This document shows, one piece after another, positions 33,077 to 44,940 of a stretch of 45,051 bases of DNA. This stretch comes from Rhizophagus sp. LPA8_4_AMF (Eukaryota; Glomeromycota; Glomeromycetes; Glomerales; Glomeraceae): contig JADRCO010000184.1 of assembly GCA_021464525.1 (NCBI GenBank), positions 1-45,051 on the forward strand, written 5' to 3'. A program made the translations under genes and the position numbers. Numbering within the stretch: the stretch's first letter is position 1; every line of letters starts with the position of its first letter. Below the pieces are notes generated by a model, which was given only the letters and a program-made list of their open reading frames with translations, ran no database searches and had not been told where the DNA came from.

Positions 33077-33359
33077 ATCGCTATTGGAAAAATAGTGATT
33101 CGTTGAAATGATTTCAGTGAATGGCAAGTCGACAAAGTGAAGTCAGTAAATTAAAACAGGTATCAGTAAAATGAGTGTACACGCCTTATAAAAGGTCAAA
33201 TATAAAAGGGCAAAATTTCATTTAACTGAAAAATGAGCTTGAAACATCCGTCATTCAGTAATGCTAATGTTCTATCTGGGCGAAACTGAAACCTTTCGGC
33301 AGGCGAAACTTCCAAAACTTGACGAAATTACAGCCCTGGCCATAATTAACTGACTCACA

Positions 33360-33496
33360 TACCGTATTTTTCGGTATATAAGCACCCCTTTTTGCACTTA
33401 ATTCCGGCCAAGATCCTCGTAATTCTGGCCAAAATCGGTATAATTCTGGCCAGGGGTGCTTATTTTCGGGGTGCTTACTAACCGCAAAATACGGTA
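33360..33496. mobile_element. TA-flanked foldback MITE (Tc1/mariner-like)
   Basis: Ends read TACCGTATTTTTCGGT and its inverted copy ACCGCAAAATACGGTA, with further inverted AAGCACCCC blocks inside. If the terminal TA pairs (33360-33361 and 33495-33496) are the target duplication, the element fits a Tc1/mariner-type MITE. The interior repeats a TAATTCTGGCCA motif also seen in the repeats at 10608 and 34182. Confidence 0.6.
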
Positions 33497-34181
33497 ATTC
33501 CTAAAATCAAGTAATATTTAATAGCACCCATTAAATTCAAGTATAATGCTAACACCATGCTACCCTTGATAACGTAAGTTTTTATAATATATAATTGAAT
33601 TTTAGCTGCAAAATGTCGATCTTTCCTAATAAAATTATGCAAAATAGTTTTCTGTTGTGTAAATATTTAATCGAACTAAAGTAAATTTTGAAAAAATAGT
33701 AACTTACATTCATTATAAAATTATGGCCATTTATTGGGCCAAAAATACCATTAAAATAAAGACTTAAGTAATAAAAAAAATCATACCATTTGCAAAAAAT
33801 CCATTTTTATGGCGATTTTTTTGCTCTGAGATTTAGTAAATCAATTTGCTTTCAGCAGAATCTTAATAACTATTTTATGCATAGTATCTATAAAAGGGAT
33901 CTCTTGGCTCATTTCTATGAGTTTTTTAACGGAGAAAACTTAAATGCTGCATAAAATTAATTTCAACACCATTCAAAAATTGCGAAAAAATGAAAGGAAG
34001 AAGATTATGGTATAATTAAAATTCCCTGGCTATGTGTCTAATCTAATAATACTCTAAAGAAAATGTGGAATGACTCTTAAAAATTAATATACCAAAAAAA
34101 AAACTATATATTAAAAGGTCAGGACATGAAATAATGAAGGAATGAAAATATTCACATAACATGATGATGATATTATTTTAA
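33497..34181. other. Gene-free AT-rich stretch
   Basis: No supported gene or repeat boundary. Confidence 0.4.
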
Positions 34182-34685
34182 GATCATCACTGATTATTCA
34201 CCATTTAATTCTGGCCAAAATTATAATTTCGGCTGGAATTAAAACCACAAAATTTAGACGATTTAAATAACAAATTTGAAATGAGATTCTAATATCAAAA
34301 TTTGGAAAATTTAATAAAAAGAAATTTTTTTTAAGTAAAAAATGTAATTTACTTATAAAATCAAAATTTTTATATTTTTTCAAGAACTGCCTAACAATAA
34401 CCCTTTAACATAAGAAACCCTCATATTTCTCATAAATTTACACATAATAAAATTGAAATGATGTGTTGCTTAAATCAGTGTTTTAGTTAATTTAATAAAA
34501 TCTTAAAACTCAATGTTTATTAAAATTATATGTAAAACATTGCATTTTTCTTAAAAACTATCTTAAGTAATAATCTTTTTGAACTTAGAAAATCTTTTTT
34601 CTCTTATAAAATTGCATATACAAACATTGTATAAATTATAAAAAATTAAAAATTTTTTAGACTGGTGACATTCACCACTGGTGTC
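34182..34685. repeat. CACTGGTGATT-terminal repeat, diverged copy 2
   Basis: The left part (ATTCACCATTTAATTCTGGCC) and the right end GACTGGTGACATTCACCACT resemble the corresponding ends of 10608-10985, and both interiors are AT-rich with a related AAATCTCTTNTAAANTT block near the right end. The 61-codon minus-strand frame here is not a gene. Confidence 0.4.
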
Positions 34686-34934
34686 TTCCACGTGAAAATC
34701 AATTTCGGAGCCATATATAACCAGAACTAAAGTTGCTTGCTGAAAATGTAAAAGTCCACGGAGTATTTCATCCGATTACTCACAATTGATTTTGGATCTG
34801 GGGTACTATTCAATTACGCAGTAACATATTATAAAAATGCATAACATTTAATCATAATTTTAGACTTAGATTTATAGCTTAGAGAGAATATACAATCATA
34901 AACTTATTGAATTCTTATCTTTTAACACTACTTA

Positions 34935-37575
34935 TTAAGTTGGAACTAAAATATAAATAATGAAATAATTAGTTATTCGATGCTATTCATAATTTCAAAA
35001 CAATAAATTACTAAAATAATAAAAGTAATATGCTTACTAAATAAGTCATCTTCCAAATCTACATTTGATTTAACATTATTTATAGCTACATTTAAATATA
35101 ATTAACATATAAGATATAAAATAAACAATAAAGACAATAATGCATACCTTCAATTACTTCAAATTTCATTTTTGTAAGCTCATCCAATATGTCCTTAGTA
35201 ATTGGTCTTTGATCAGGTTCTTGATCCCAACATTTTTTATAAAGTTCTTCATATTCTTTAGGAGTATCAGAAACTGGTTTTTCACGTATCCCATTATTAA
35301 TATTAAGAGCAAGTATCTTTATATCACCATCTGTGCAATAATTATCTTTAAATGGAGGGTGACCACTAGAAATTTCCCACATCAATACACCAAAGCTATA
35401 AACATCTGAGGATTTAGTATATGGAAAATCTGGATTTAAAAGACGATTAGGTTCTATATATGCAATAATTCCACGATAACGCGTATGTGCTCCAGATATC
35501 TGATCTTGAATTTTCGAAATACCAAAGTCTATAATTTTGGCATTCCCTTCATGAATAACTATATTTTTTGAATGCTAAAATAAAATAATTATTAAATACA
35601 ATATTAATATAATAACCAATAAAATAATTAAGAATTTTCCAATAACCCACAACTAATCTAACCCTGTAAAAAAAAAATGTAAAACTCTCGTGACACCTAC
35701 AGTTACTTCTTAATAATTAATATAAAATCATACACATACCAAATCTTTATGTAATACATTTTCATTATGCAAATAATTTAGCCCATCTGCAATTTGATGT
35801 GCCAATTTTTTCTTATCATTCCAACTTAAGTTTCTATTTTTGAGATAATTTTGAAGGTCACCGCCATTAGCATATTGCATAACGAGTAAATATTCTTTTG
35901 TCGTAACATCTAGAAAAAAAAATGTTATTTTAAATATAAAAATAAAATTTAAATAGAAACATTTAATTACCTTGGCTGATACCCAAGCAACGTACAATCC
36001 TATCACTATAATAGTTAGGTAGTAAATGTAAATGTATTTTCAATTCATGGATAAATACATCCAAAGCATTATATTTAGTGGCAGTGTTAATTAATCTTTT
36101 GTAAACAACGAAGTTATTTTCTTTGGTCCAAACTGCTTTCATAACAGATCCAAAAGCTCCTACACTAAGTAGTTTTGGATTCTTTAAATCATTAAATGGA
36201 ATGAACTGAACTTCTTTATTTTTTAAGATATTTTTAACCCATTCAGTTGCATTATCTTTAATTTCCTCATTATCTTCTTTAATAACAAGGATTTCGGGCT
36301 GATTTAAAAGAGTCTCAAGAGTTGAGACAACTTTTCGCATACTTGGTCGTTCGGCTGGTTCAAGTTTCCAACATTCTATAAAAATAATTAATAAACATGA
36401 TTGTAGAACCTTTATTAGACATTGAGCAAATTTGTTACCTGTGTATAATTCACTATATCCTAATGGAGTTTCGTCAATAATGTCTTCTCTCTGTCCACTT
36501 AATATTGCTGTTGCCAAATTTGCATTATACCCTCCAGTACGAAATGGTTGACATCCACTTGAGATCTGCCATAAAAGTACACCAACACTATACACATCAG
36601 AATGATTATCTAATTCATAATCTTTAGTATTGAAACTTTTTGGATCCATATAAGGTATGATGTCAAATAAAAATGCATTACTAGACTCTTTAAATGTTAC
36701 TGACGGTAAACCAAAACTTGCCAGCTTAATAACTTTCTGATGTACAAGTATATTATCGACATACTAAAAATATATATATATATATAATAAATAACATCAT
36801 TTGAATAAATTAATCACGGCAATTTATAAACTAAATATTACCAGTTCTTGATGAATAATCTTATTATCATGTAAATATAAAACGGCACTTGCTAGTTGAA
36901 ATGCTAACCGATATTTATCATTCCAATTAAGCATACAAAAATGCTCATTTAAATAAGTACTTAATGTACCACTATCAGCATATTCCAATACTAAAAGGTA
37001 CTGATTTTTTTGAGATATTTGAGGTATATCTGGAAAAATTCAATATTAATTATTATTCCACACCATAAAGAAAAATGGTAACGAAAAACTTAAGTTGGAT
37101 ATAATTATCATACCTCCTTCTATCCTTGAGATACCGTTAAATTTTAATATATTTTCATGGTCAATATTGTAAAGTAATTTTAACTATATAAATATAAAGA
37201 TAAATTAATTTTTAATTATTTACTTTATTAGAACATAGATAATTAATTTTTAATTAATTACTTAATTAATTTATTAGAACATTTTGTATACAGTACCTCA
37301 TCAATAACTTTGCGAATAGTTATATCGTCATCATTTAAAGATTTCAAAGCAAAAAATTCACCTTCAAATTTAGCACGCACAACATTTCCTCTTTCTATTG
37401 ATCGAATTTCTCTGAAGTCCGTATACTCATAACATTTGATTTCTTTTTTAGTAATGAAATCTTCCAATAAATTGTTACGATCGATATGACCTATCTCAAT
37501 AGTATTGGCACCAATCGTTCCCTTGAACTTGTTTATCTTTCGCTTAATTACTAATTTTAAAGATTTTAGAGGCAT
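34935..37575 (-). CDS. Tandem pseudokinase-kinase protein, paralogue of the gene at 5354
   Basis: Nine exons (37575-37297, 37183-37114, 37029-36842, 36763-36439, 36375-35971, 35909-35740, 35574-35148, 35085-35038, 34945-34935); 640 aa, in phase, with intron positions matching the gene at 5354 one for one, including the 11-nt last exon. Domain 1 (about 50-315) has a shortened glycine loop (IERGNVV), the lysine in FALKS, HQE (176-178) where HRD belongs and SFG (195-197) where DFG belongs, so both catalytic aspartates are gone. Domain 2 (about 350-610) has SVGAFG (358-363), VVYK (K380), HKD (476-478) and DFG (495-497), so it may be active. The two paralogues lost different catalytic residues in domain 1 while domain 2 stayed intact, which fits a non-catalytic regulatory role for domain 1. 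The two smallest 3' exons are the least certain. Confidence 0.85.
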
Positions 37576-37600
37576 TTTTTTCGATTCTTTAGATATTACT

Positions 37601-37614
37601 TTGAGCTTTTTATG
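37601..37614 (-). promoter_or_regulatory. TATA-like element of the minus-strand tandem kinase gene
   Basis: The minus strand reads ACATAAAAAGCTCA here, about 30-38 bp before the ATG at 37575, the same place as TATAAAAA in the paralogue at 5318. The downstream ATATCTAAAGAAT block is also shared. Confidence 0.45.
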
Positions 37615-38453
37615 TTTTTTTAAAAAATTCCGTCATTCCAAATTAGTGTTCATTGATTTTTTTAACTGTCACGTACCAAAAATAAATAAATAAATAAATT
37701 GCTATTTACGATTGTGTACACAAGCTTATACCATAAAATGATATTTTTCCATTCATACATTCAGCCATCCTTTATTTGTTCTCACTTTCATGTGTAAATC
37801 TATTTCAAAAAAAAATTGTTGAGGTATTAAAAAAAATAAATTCTCTCGAAATGACAAGTGATGAAAGTTTATTAACAATGTACTACACAGCGCTGCTAGC
37901 AAATTATTAGGTTGATCATAATCGGAGCCGTGAAAGCAAATACAATTCCGTTGATTCACAAAATAAAAAATTAAAACTGCAAATCATTTTCCGTTTTGAG
38001 AACATTCTAAAATTCTATACATTCCATTTAGAGCATAATATGGGTTTCATTGTTTACTACAATCAACAAATGATAAAAAAAGAATATCAACAAAGAAACA
38101 TTACAATAACCACTCTTCCAAGAGAATTTCGATTATATCGTAAAAATTAAATTTTAAAACAAAGAAATTTCGAGACTCAATCTCGTTGTACATAACATAA
38201 AATTTTATAATAATCAAATACTCGGATTAGAATATTCGATTAAATCCTATCTACTTTGTTTTTATTTCCAAAATGCGACAATCCTTTAACCCAAACAGGT
38301 GTTCCCCTAAAAAAAATACAGATGTTCGACTATTATGGCATCGACCTGTTCTTGATATATCAATAATAAAATGAATATAAAGCATACCCCTTATCTCTAA
38401 TTACAGTATCATGCATAGGCATACTTAGATTTTCTATTGGTGCACCCGAATTT
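37615..38453. other. Divergent intergenic region between two kinase genes
   Basis: Separates the tandem kinase gene (-) from the single kinase gene (+). Contains a short AAATA-type repeat (37680-37696) and no supported gene. Confidence 0.45.
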
Positions 38454-38460
38454 ATATAAA
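38454..38460 (+). promoter_or_regulatory. TATA box of the single kinase gene
   Basis: TATATAA lies 32 bp before the ATG at 38492. An earlier ATG at 38478 opens an 11-codon frame that ends before the kinase exon is used, so the start at 38492 is chosen because it gives the kinase frame and matches the paralogue N-terminus (short basic MPLFNS...K-rich). Confidence 0.5.
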
Positions 38461-38491
38461 CAAGAGTCCCTTCAGAAATGAAAATTAAAAA

Positions 38492-39973
38492 ATGCCACTG
38501 TTTAATTCTATAATAATTATAAAGATAAAATTAAAATTCAAAAAGAAATCGTTAAAGAATACAGAAAAAGATCTGCTAGAATTATTATCTAACAAAAAAT
38601 ATGATTTTTCAAGCTTTAAAAATATTGAACTGACAGGTAGAGGTTCATTTGGAACCGTGTTCCGTGCTAATCGAAAAAAAAAAAATTTTGCTTTGAAAAC
38701 CTTTAACAATAATAAAATGACTCTTGTTGTAAAAGAGGTATAAATTATTATTTTTTTTTTAACGTATATGCGCCAATATTGTTTATCATTCCTAAATTTG
38801 AGTTATATTTCTGTTTTTAGTTAAAAATACACAAACTTGTTAACCATCATGAAAATATTTTACGATTTTGTGGAATAACAGAAATAAATGCTGGTAGATA
38901 TGATTTAATTTTTCTTTAGGACTTGATTTTTGAGAAATCGATGTTAATTTGAAAATCATGTATTTAGTCGCCACAAGTTTGATCGTGAATTATCCCGTCT
39001 TAATTATAAAATAAAATAAATTTATTAATCATTTTTTCTTATAGATACGGTGTATCAAATCAATAAATACTGCCTAGTATTGGAATATGCAGATAGTGGT
39101 ACATTAAATAAATATTTAAGCAACCATTTTAATGAACTTAGTTGGTATGATAAACTTAGCTTGGCCTTACAATTGGCAAAAGCATTACAACATTTACACG
39201 ATAAAGATATTATTCATCGTGATCTGGTAATATTTAGTTTAAACTTTATAAATCGATCATTTATTTATAATGAAATTAATCAATATTAAAAATTAATAGC
39301 ATGCGAATAATATACTCATACATAAGAAAACTATTAAATTGGCAGACTTTGGCTTATCTATATCAACAAAAGAAACATCTGAAGATACAAATAATGTATT
39401 GCGTATAATTGGCATAATACCTTATATAGATCCAAAACATTTTATCGTTGAAAATTATAAATTAAGTAAAGAGTCCGATGTGTATAGCATTGGAGTGCTT
39501 TTATGGCAAATTTCAAGTGGACGTAAACCATTCTCTGATACTGATTATGACATAATGTTAAGCTTGGCAATAATAAATGGAGAAAGAGAAGTAACTATCA
39601 AAGACACTCCTGTTGAATATAGTAACTTATTTAAAGGTAGTTTATTTTATTACAATTAATATTTGCTGTTAGACGGTATAGGCTGCTCGAATATTGAGTC
39701 TTAATTGTTTCCGAGGGCAAGAGCATTACAGCATATTTGTTTAATGGAAATGCTTCTTCGAACCTTGTGAACAAGAGAAAGAAACAGCTGCCTACGTCTA
39801 TTTATGCGGTGTGATATTCTAAGTTATATTAACATAGAAAATTAATAGAATTTAACTTATTTGTCTATTTATTTACCAAATTAGATTGTTGGAAACTTGA
39901 ACCAAATGAACGTCCAAATATTCAAAAAGTTGTTTCATCTCTTGATAAATTAATTAAAGATCTCAATTATTAA
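38492..39973 (+). CDS. Single-domain TKL kinase, truncated form of the kinase-pseudokinase fusion
   Basis: Five exons: 38492-38737, 38821-38893, 39045-39226, 39300-39636, 39885-39973; 308 aa, in phase. The kinase domain (about 35-300) has GRGSFGTV, FALK, HRD (164-166) and DFG (183-185) and ends with CWKLEPNERPNIQKV, so it should be active. It is close to kinase 1 of the gene at 13918, with the same exon structure. It stops at DLNY followed by TAA; the corresponding position in that gene continues as NYDFQK into the pseudokinase. The sequence after the stop keeps recognisable pieces of that pseudokinase tail (39974-40260). Intron 4 is about 250 bp, much longer than in the paralogues. Confidence 0.85.
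39660..39830. other. Insertion in intron 4 of the single kinase gene
   Basis: Intron 4 is 248 bp against 68 bp in the paralogue at 13918. The extra segment is less AT-rich than normal introns here (contains TCCGAGGGCAAGAGCATTAC). No inverted ends or target duplication were found, and I do not recognise its source. Confidence 0.4.
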
Positions 39974-40260
39974 TTTGAAAAAGATTTGATTCAATGAAAT
40001 CTCAGTAAAATGATCATACAAACTCTATTTCATGTAAATAAAATTTATTCAAAAGATTTAAATAATTCCGACGTGATAAATCTGTAAGTAAGAAAGGACA
40101 AGAAGTAGCTTGTGAACCCGCAATAACGTATTTCATATATGATATGCTAATTATATTATATGCTCGACGACCATTCGCTAAGTAGCTTATTCTCTCATAA
40201 AACCTTGGATTTAGATAACTACCAGATTCCTGTTATCAAATAATTTCGGGCTTGAAGAAT
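39974..40260 (+). pseudogene. Decayed pseudokinase tail of the truncated kinase gene
   Basis: After the stop at 39971 the sequence keeps fragments homologous to the fusion gene at 13918: HVNKIYSKDL (near 40030-40060), KGQEVACEP (40092-40120), then a jump to a stretch like TGCTCGACGACCATTCGCTA and AAAACCTTGGATTTAGAT that corresponds to the region near the end of that gene. In-frame stops and loss of the whole kinase core between these pieces show a large internal deletion. Confidence 0.7.
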
Positions 40261-41137
40261 ATAACTCCGCTGCACAATTTTAGCTTATAATGTAAACATA
40301 TTTGTAATTTTTTTTTTTTACTTTACCCTCACAGGGAGCAGTGAAACTTTATTGAAATAACCCATTCACGTAAATACATGAACTAATTTCTAGGAATCAC
40401 CCCCGACCTGCAGATATACTTGGTGAGCAAACCTATTTGTAATATAATAATACATATTTAGAATTTACGCCAAATCATAAAAAATTCATTAGTCATTTCA
40501 TGTGTCCGTTTATACAATCATTTGATTAATTATGCAACTGATATTATAGAGTTATTAGGCACACATGAGGTGGGTGTTGAATGATTGGCTGTCATTGTGC
40601 CACTGCGTGGCACTCATGATATTTTTCATGCTCGTTGAGATAAAATTAGTATTAAAAATCAAAAGTCGATCAAAAATCGATAACTTTATGATTTCATAAA
40701 TTAACCAAAAAACGGTCATCTCAACATGGGGAGGGGATAAAACTCAAAATCACACGATTTATAAATAATTTGATTGGTTGTTAAGTCGGGTAATAAACTG
40801 AATATCTGCAATAAGAAGACAAATAAATTATTTTTTCTCCTGTTTCTAAAATTGGACGATTGTAACACAAATGTTGTACTAAATGTAATAAATTTATTAG
40901 ATCTGCTCGATTGGTTTTAAACTAAGGTATTTTAATTGCCAATCTCGGAAATTTGATGATTTACACAAACTTGTGCAACTTTTCACACGTGTTTTAAATT
41001 TTATGGCATATAATTGAGTTTAAACTTGCAAATACGCACGTACAATATAAACTCCTTTTTACAATAATAAACATGCGATTGTCTTTAGTTTATTCTTTCC
41101 TTGAGTTTTGTTTTACATATATGGTATGATTTTACAA
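40261..41137. other. Gene-free stretch
   Basis: AT-rich apart from a less AT-rich patch at 40320-40430 (CACCCCCGACCTGCAG) of unknown origin and a small perfect hairpin GTGCCAC/GTGGCAC at about 40598-40614. Confidence 0.4.
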
Positions 41138-41339
41138 CGGGGCCGCAGTGATGGAAATGACCAGGTCACTTGGCCATTTTGAAATGACCCTCTAGCCATT
41201 TAAATCATTTGTCATTTGTAAACTTATGATACCGGCTCACATGATATATTTTTATCCGACTAAAGTCATTTGTACCCAATTGACACATGACTAATGACCC
41301 AAGTCATTTGATGTCATTTCCATCATTTGGACCGGGGCT
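41138..41339. mobile_element. Foldback element with GGGGCC...GATGGAAATGAC ends
   Basis: The left end CGGGGCCGCAGTGATGGAAA and the reverse complement of the right end (GCCCCGGTCCAAATGATGGAA) are imperfect inverted copies of about 35 bp. The interior repeats AATGAC/GTCATTT motifs many times in both orientations. No target duplication was found. Confidence 0.6.
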
Positions 41340-43254
41340 AACGCAAATTTATAGCAAAATAATACCATGGGAGTTTGTCCTTAAAAATTTTATTAAAAAA
41401 ATATATATGTATTTTCTTACCAGCAGCAACATTACGTCAAGATTATTTTATTAATGATCCGAAATATCGTAGGCATTACAGTGATTTTCCAAAAGATTTA
41501 CTGATAAATTCTTTTTATTTAGCATACAATTAGTTACCTCGTCTTGTGTCGGTGTATTAATGATCGTATGTATTAGAATTGTACTTAACATCCGTCCCTT
41601 TAATTCGTAACTAAGTTGAACTAGAATTGTAATAAGTTGTTCATGTAAATAAATCTTGCCTGTTGATGTGATATGTAAAAAATAAATCGTTGTTGACAAT
41701 CTTATACTTCATTTTGTTCACGAATTAATAATGAAACTTATTAAATAACGCATGTAATCTCAATCATCAAACGGTACAACGCATTTATTACGTCGAATTA
41801 CTGTATTCTATCTCTTATAATTCAATTCACTTTCAAACTCTCTTCTCAGATGACGTTAGATCCATTCTGATTTATTTAAATTTTGTTTAAAATTCATAAA
41901 TAATATAAATGTAAAAGTGCAAATCAAGTTCTTTACTGTACTTGGGCCATTCGAAGCTAAACCATATAGTTGTTCTGCGCGAAAATTCTAAAGATTTTTT
42001 TGATTTCGTATAATTAAGTAATCTTAAATTCTTTTTAAATAATTACATTACGCATAATATTTTGTGTATGCATGTAGCAATCAAATAAAAGAATTATTTT
42101 CTTTTTTTTCAAAAAAAGAAGAAATTATTCATCATCATTTTATTATAGTTACATTGGCAAGTAATTGATAAATGAGAAAAATTCATTAGAAGTATCAAGG
42201 AAATTTATAGTAAATTATGTAATACTCGTGTGTATCACACAAAATATTTTTATTATATTATTAAACTATGAAAAGTCATTTGAAATATATTTTATATATA
42301 GCTTATAGGCTTACTTTGTTAAATGGTTACAGCAATTTATTAGTAATTTCAGTATAATCCGATTTTTTTTTATATGATAAAATTGGTACAATACTGAAGG
42401 ATTAATCGTTAAATCAATATTTATTGTAAAGCAAGTATACTGTATATAATCAAAGTGAAATTACTAGTGGTAATTAAAATTCAAATTTCACCAGTGATGA
42501 ATTTAAATAAATCCTTATAATTATTTTTTATTTTTAAATATAATGTTGCTTTAACAATATATAGAGACTTAGTAGATATAAATAATATTTGAAGTTAAAT
42601 ATAACGTTATCAAGTGTTTTAAATAAATTATCAAAGTTTATTGGCTGAAGATCACATGACGGCCAGAGAAACCAAAAAAAAAATTTGGTATTAGTGGATG
42701 TATTGATTAAATAGACCATAATAAAATATTTTGAATCGTTTGAATTAAATTGAATGTCGGGGAGAGAATTAAATATCGACCTTAATAGAACTAATTCCAT
42801 TAAATAATTTATATACGAATCACTTGAATGTCTTATTTTCGTTGAATTCTACGATTTGAAGAGAATGATTACAGTATATGAGTATTACATCGTGGCACGT
42901 ATGATGATGAATGAGTTTGGATTACATTCGCAAGACATTTTTTTTGTTCAGAATATATCTTTTCTCTGATACAGAGAAGAACTATGAGAACAATAAAAGA
43001 AAATGAAGTAAACCAAAAGAGAGATAATTCATTAAAGTAATTCTTTTTTAAAACTGAATTCTAGGTAAGCATAGAAACTTTATACAAGAATCAAAAAATA
43101 GCACGAATAGAACTGATTAACTAGAGGCGCACATAATTTATTTATGAAAAAATTTATCACCTCGCCTATATCACATGATAAATCATGTGATAAAATATAT
43201 TAATAACGGGCGCGACATATAAATCCTTAGTCATTACTGATGCTGTTTTCACTT
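41340..43254. other. Gene-free AT-rich region
   Basis: No supported gene. Minus-strand frames at 41451-41699 and 42534-42800 lack recognisable domains. Confidence 0.35.
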
Positions 43255-44940
43255 CGATAATAAAATAAAAAATCACAAGAAGTATGATCACCGATACTAT
43301 GGAGAATATTTTATGATGCTCTTCTAAATAGGCTAGATAGACTAAAAGAGGGAGTAGGATACACAATAGAAGTAGAAAATTGTTAGGTATTACGAAAAGA
43401 GAAATAGAGCATTTAAGTATTAATTTTAATGTAACGGCATTTATGGACGATACGACTCTGATAGCAAAAGACAAGGCTAATCTAGTTAAAATGATTAAGA
43501 TATGTCATTAATTTTTCAAATTTAACGATATTAAAGCAAACATTAAAAAATATGAATTGATTAAAATAAATAACAACGTAGAAGATTTAGAAATAGAACA
43601 AACAACTGAAGGATAGAAAATGTAAACAATGTGGAAGGAAATAGATATTTAGGCATTTTCTTTAGAAAAGACAATAGAAAGAAAACACATGTTAAAAAAT
43701 AAAAGAGATTATAGACAAGGCGTGTAACATTTTTACGTGGAAAAAATTAAATGAAAAACAAATAATAGCTACCCGGAATATGGTAATCATACCTCGAATA
43801 GAATACCAATTACAAGCAGTGATTTTAAATCAGAATGAATGCAAAAAATTAATGACTAGGATAAATAAATTAGTGGAAATCTAAACAAATCAACGGCAAA
43901 TTACTTTATTATGACAAAGATTTATATGGGCTAAAGAATATTTACGATTTATAAATTGAAATGCTTTGTAAAAATATAATACATCAAGATATATCAAGCA
44001 AATGGTAATGAAAAGCTAAAATGTTGTTCAAAATTAAACTGAGCTAATTACAGAAATGACTGTGGACGGCAGCTTGCTTAGGAGACAACAGAGAAGAAAT
44101 TATGCAAATAGAAACTGTTACATAGCTGACGCGATTAGAATTCTACATGAAGAAGGATTTCATATTTGTAATCATGAATTAGCAAATATAAATATAAATC
44201 ATAAGATTAAAGGAGGCAATATAGAGATCTAAAATTTATTGTCCAAAAAAGAATTTAAAGAAAGCAAAAAATCACGCTAAAGTAAAAAAAATTCTATTCT
44301 TAGAGCAGTTATTAGAAGCAGATCAAATGAGAATTATGTATGAAATGTAAACATTTATGCGCTGAAAAAGGCATAAATTTAAAGGCAAGATACCAAAATG
44401 GTATAAAATAATAGAAGAGAAAATAATGATTCCAGGTAGTAGATATTTAAAGGAAGATACTTAAATAAAATTTTCAAAAGGAAAATATAAGTTTTAGAGT
44501 ATTTGATGAAAACGAAAGAATAGAAAAAGAATCAATTATAACATGGAACAAAAGTAGAAATATCATATTTGGAGAAGAAAAGAAAAAATCACAAGGTAAA
44601 AATTTTAAAAGAATTGGATATCATTTAATATTAAAAGAACAAGATAATGCATTAAGTGAATCTCCATGTTTAGTGAAATGTGAAGGTTGTGAAAAAAATA
44701 TAACAAAATATAAGAAAAAAGAGGAAGGAAATAAAAAAAAAAGGAGTGTATGATATATATGAATAATAAAAAAAGTAGAGTTATTAAGAGAAGTATGAAT
44801 AAAGAAGAATGTAAACCCTTTGAAACATTAAGGAATATAAAATTGAAAATGAGTTAATGAAAAAATGGGCAGAAGATATCAACGAAGAAGAAGGGTATAA
44901 TTTAAGTATAGAAATGATAGATACACTACCTGAACAAAAG
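43255..44940 (+). pseudogene. Decayed non-LTR retrotransposon (LINE) reverse transcriptase
   Basis: Plus-strand readings contain SPILWRIFYDALLNRLDRL near 43289-43345, then FMDDTTLIAKDKANLVKMIK (43440 onward), which is the reverse transcriptase catalytic motif with F in place of Y in (F/Y)xDD, followed by GIFFRKDNRKKTHVK and ARNMVIIPRIEYQLQAV-like stretches typical of the region after the catalytic domain. Many stops and frame changes (for example TAG after IEVENC, TAA after KICH, TAG after EQTTEG) show it is inactive. The 5' part of the element is missing. The 3' half (44100-44900) is lysine-rich and hard to classify. The minus-strand frame at 43166-43474 is its antisense shadow. Confidence 0.7.

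Noticed and set aside
32889..33127. Overlapping frames sharing VVDQTCICPKPAHRP
   Set aside because: Mirror artefact of the 55-bp inverted repeat.
5354..37575. Homology of the tandem kinases to animal JAKs
   Set aside because: There are no FERM or SH2 regions and the motifs are TKL-type; the shared layout is better explained by convergence.
41451..42800. Minus-strand frames of 82 and 88 codons
   Set aside because: No recognisable domain or splice context in AT-rich DNA.
43166..43474. 102-codon minus-strand hydrophobic frame
   Set aside because: Antisense of the LINE relic, whose plus strand carries the FMDD motif.
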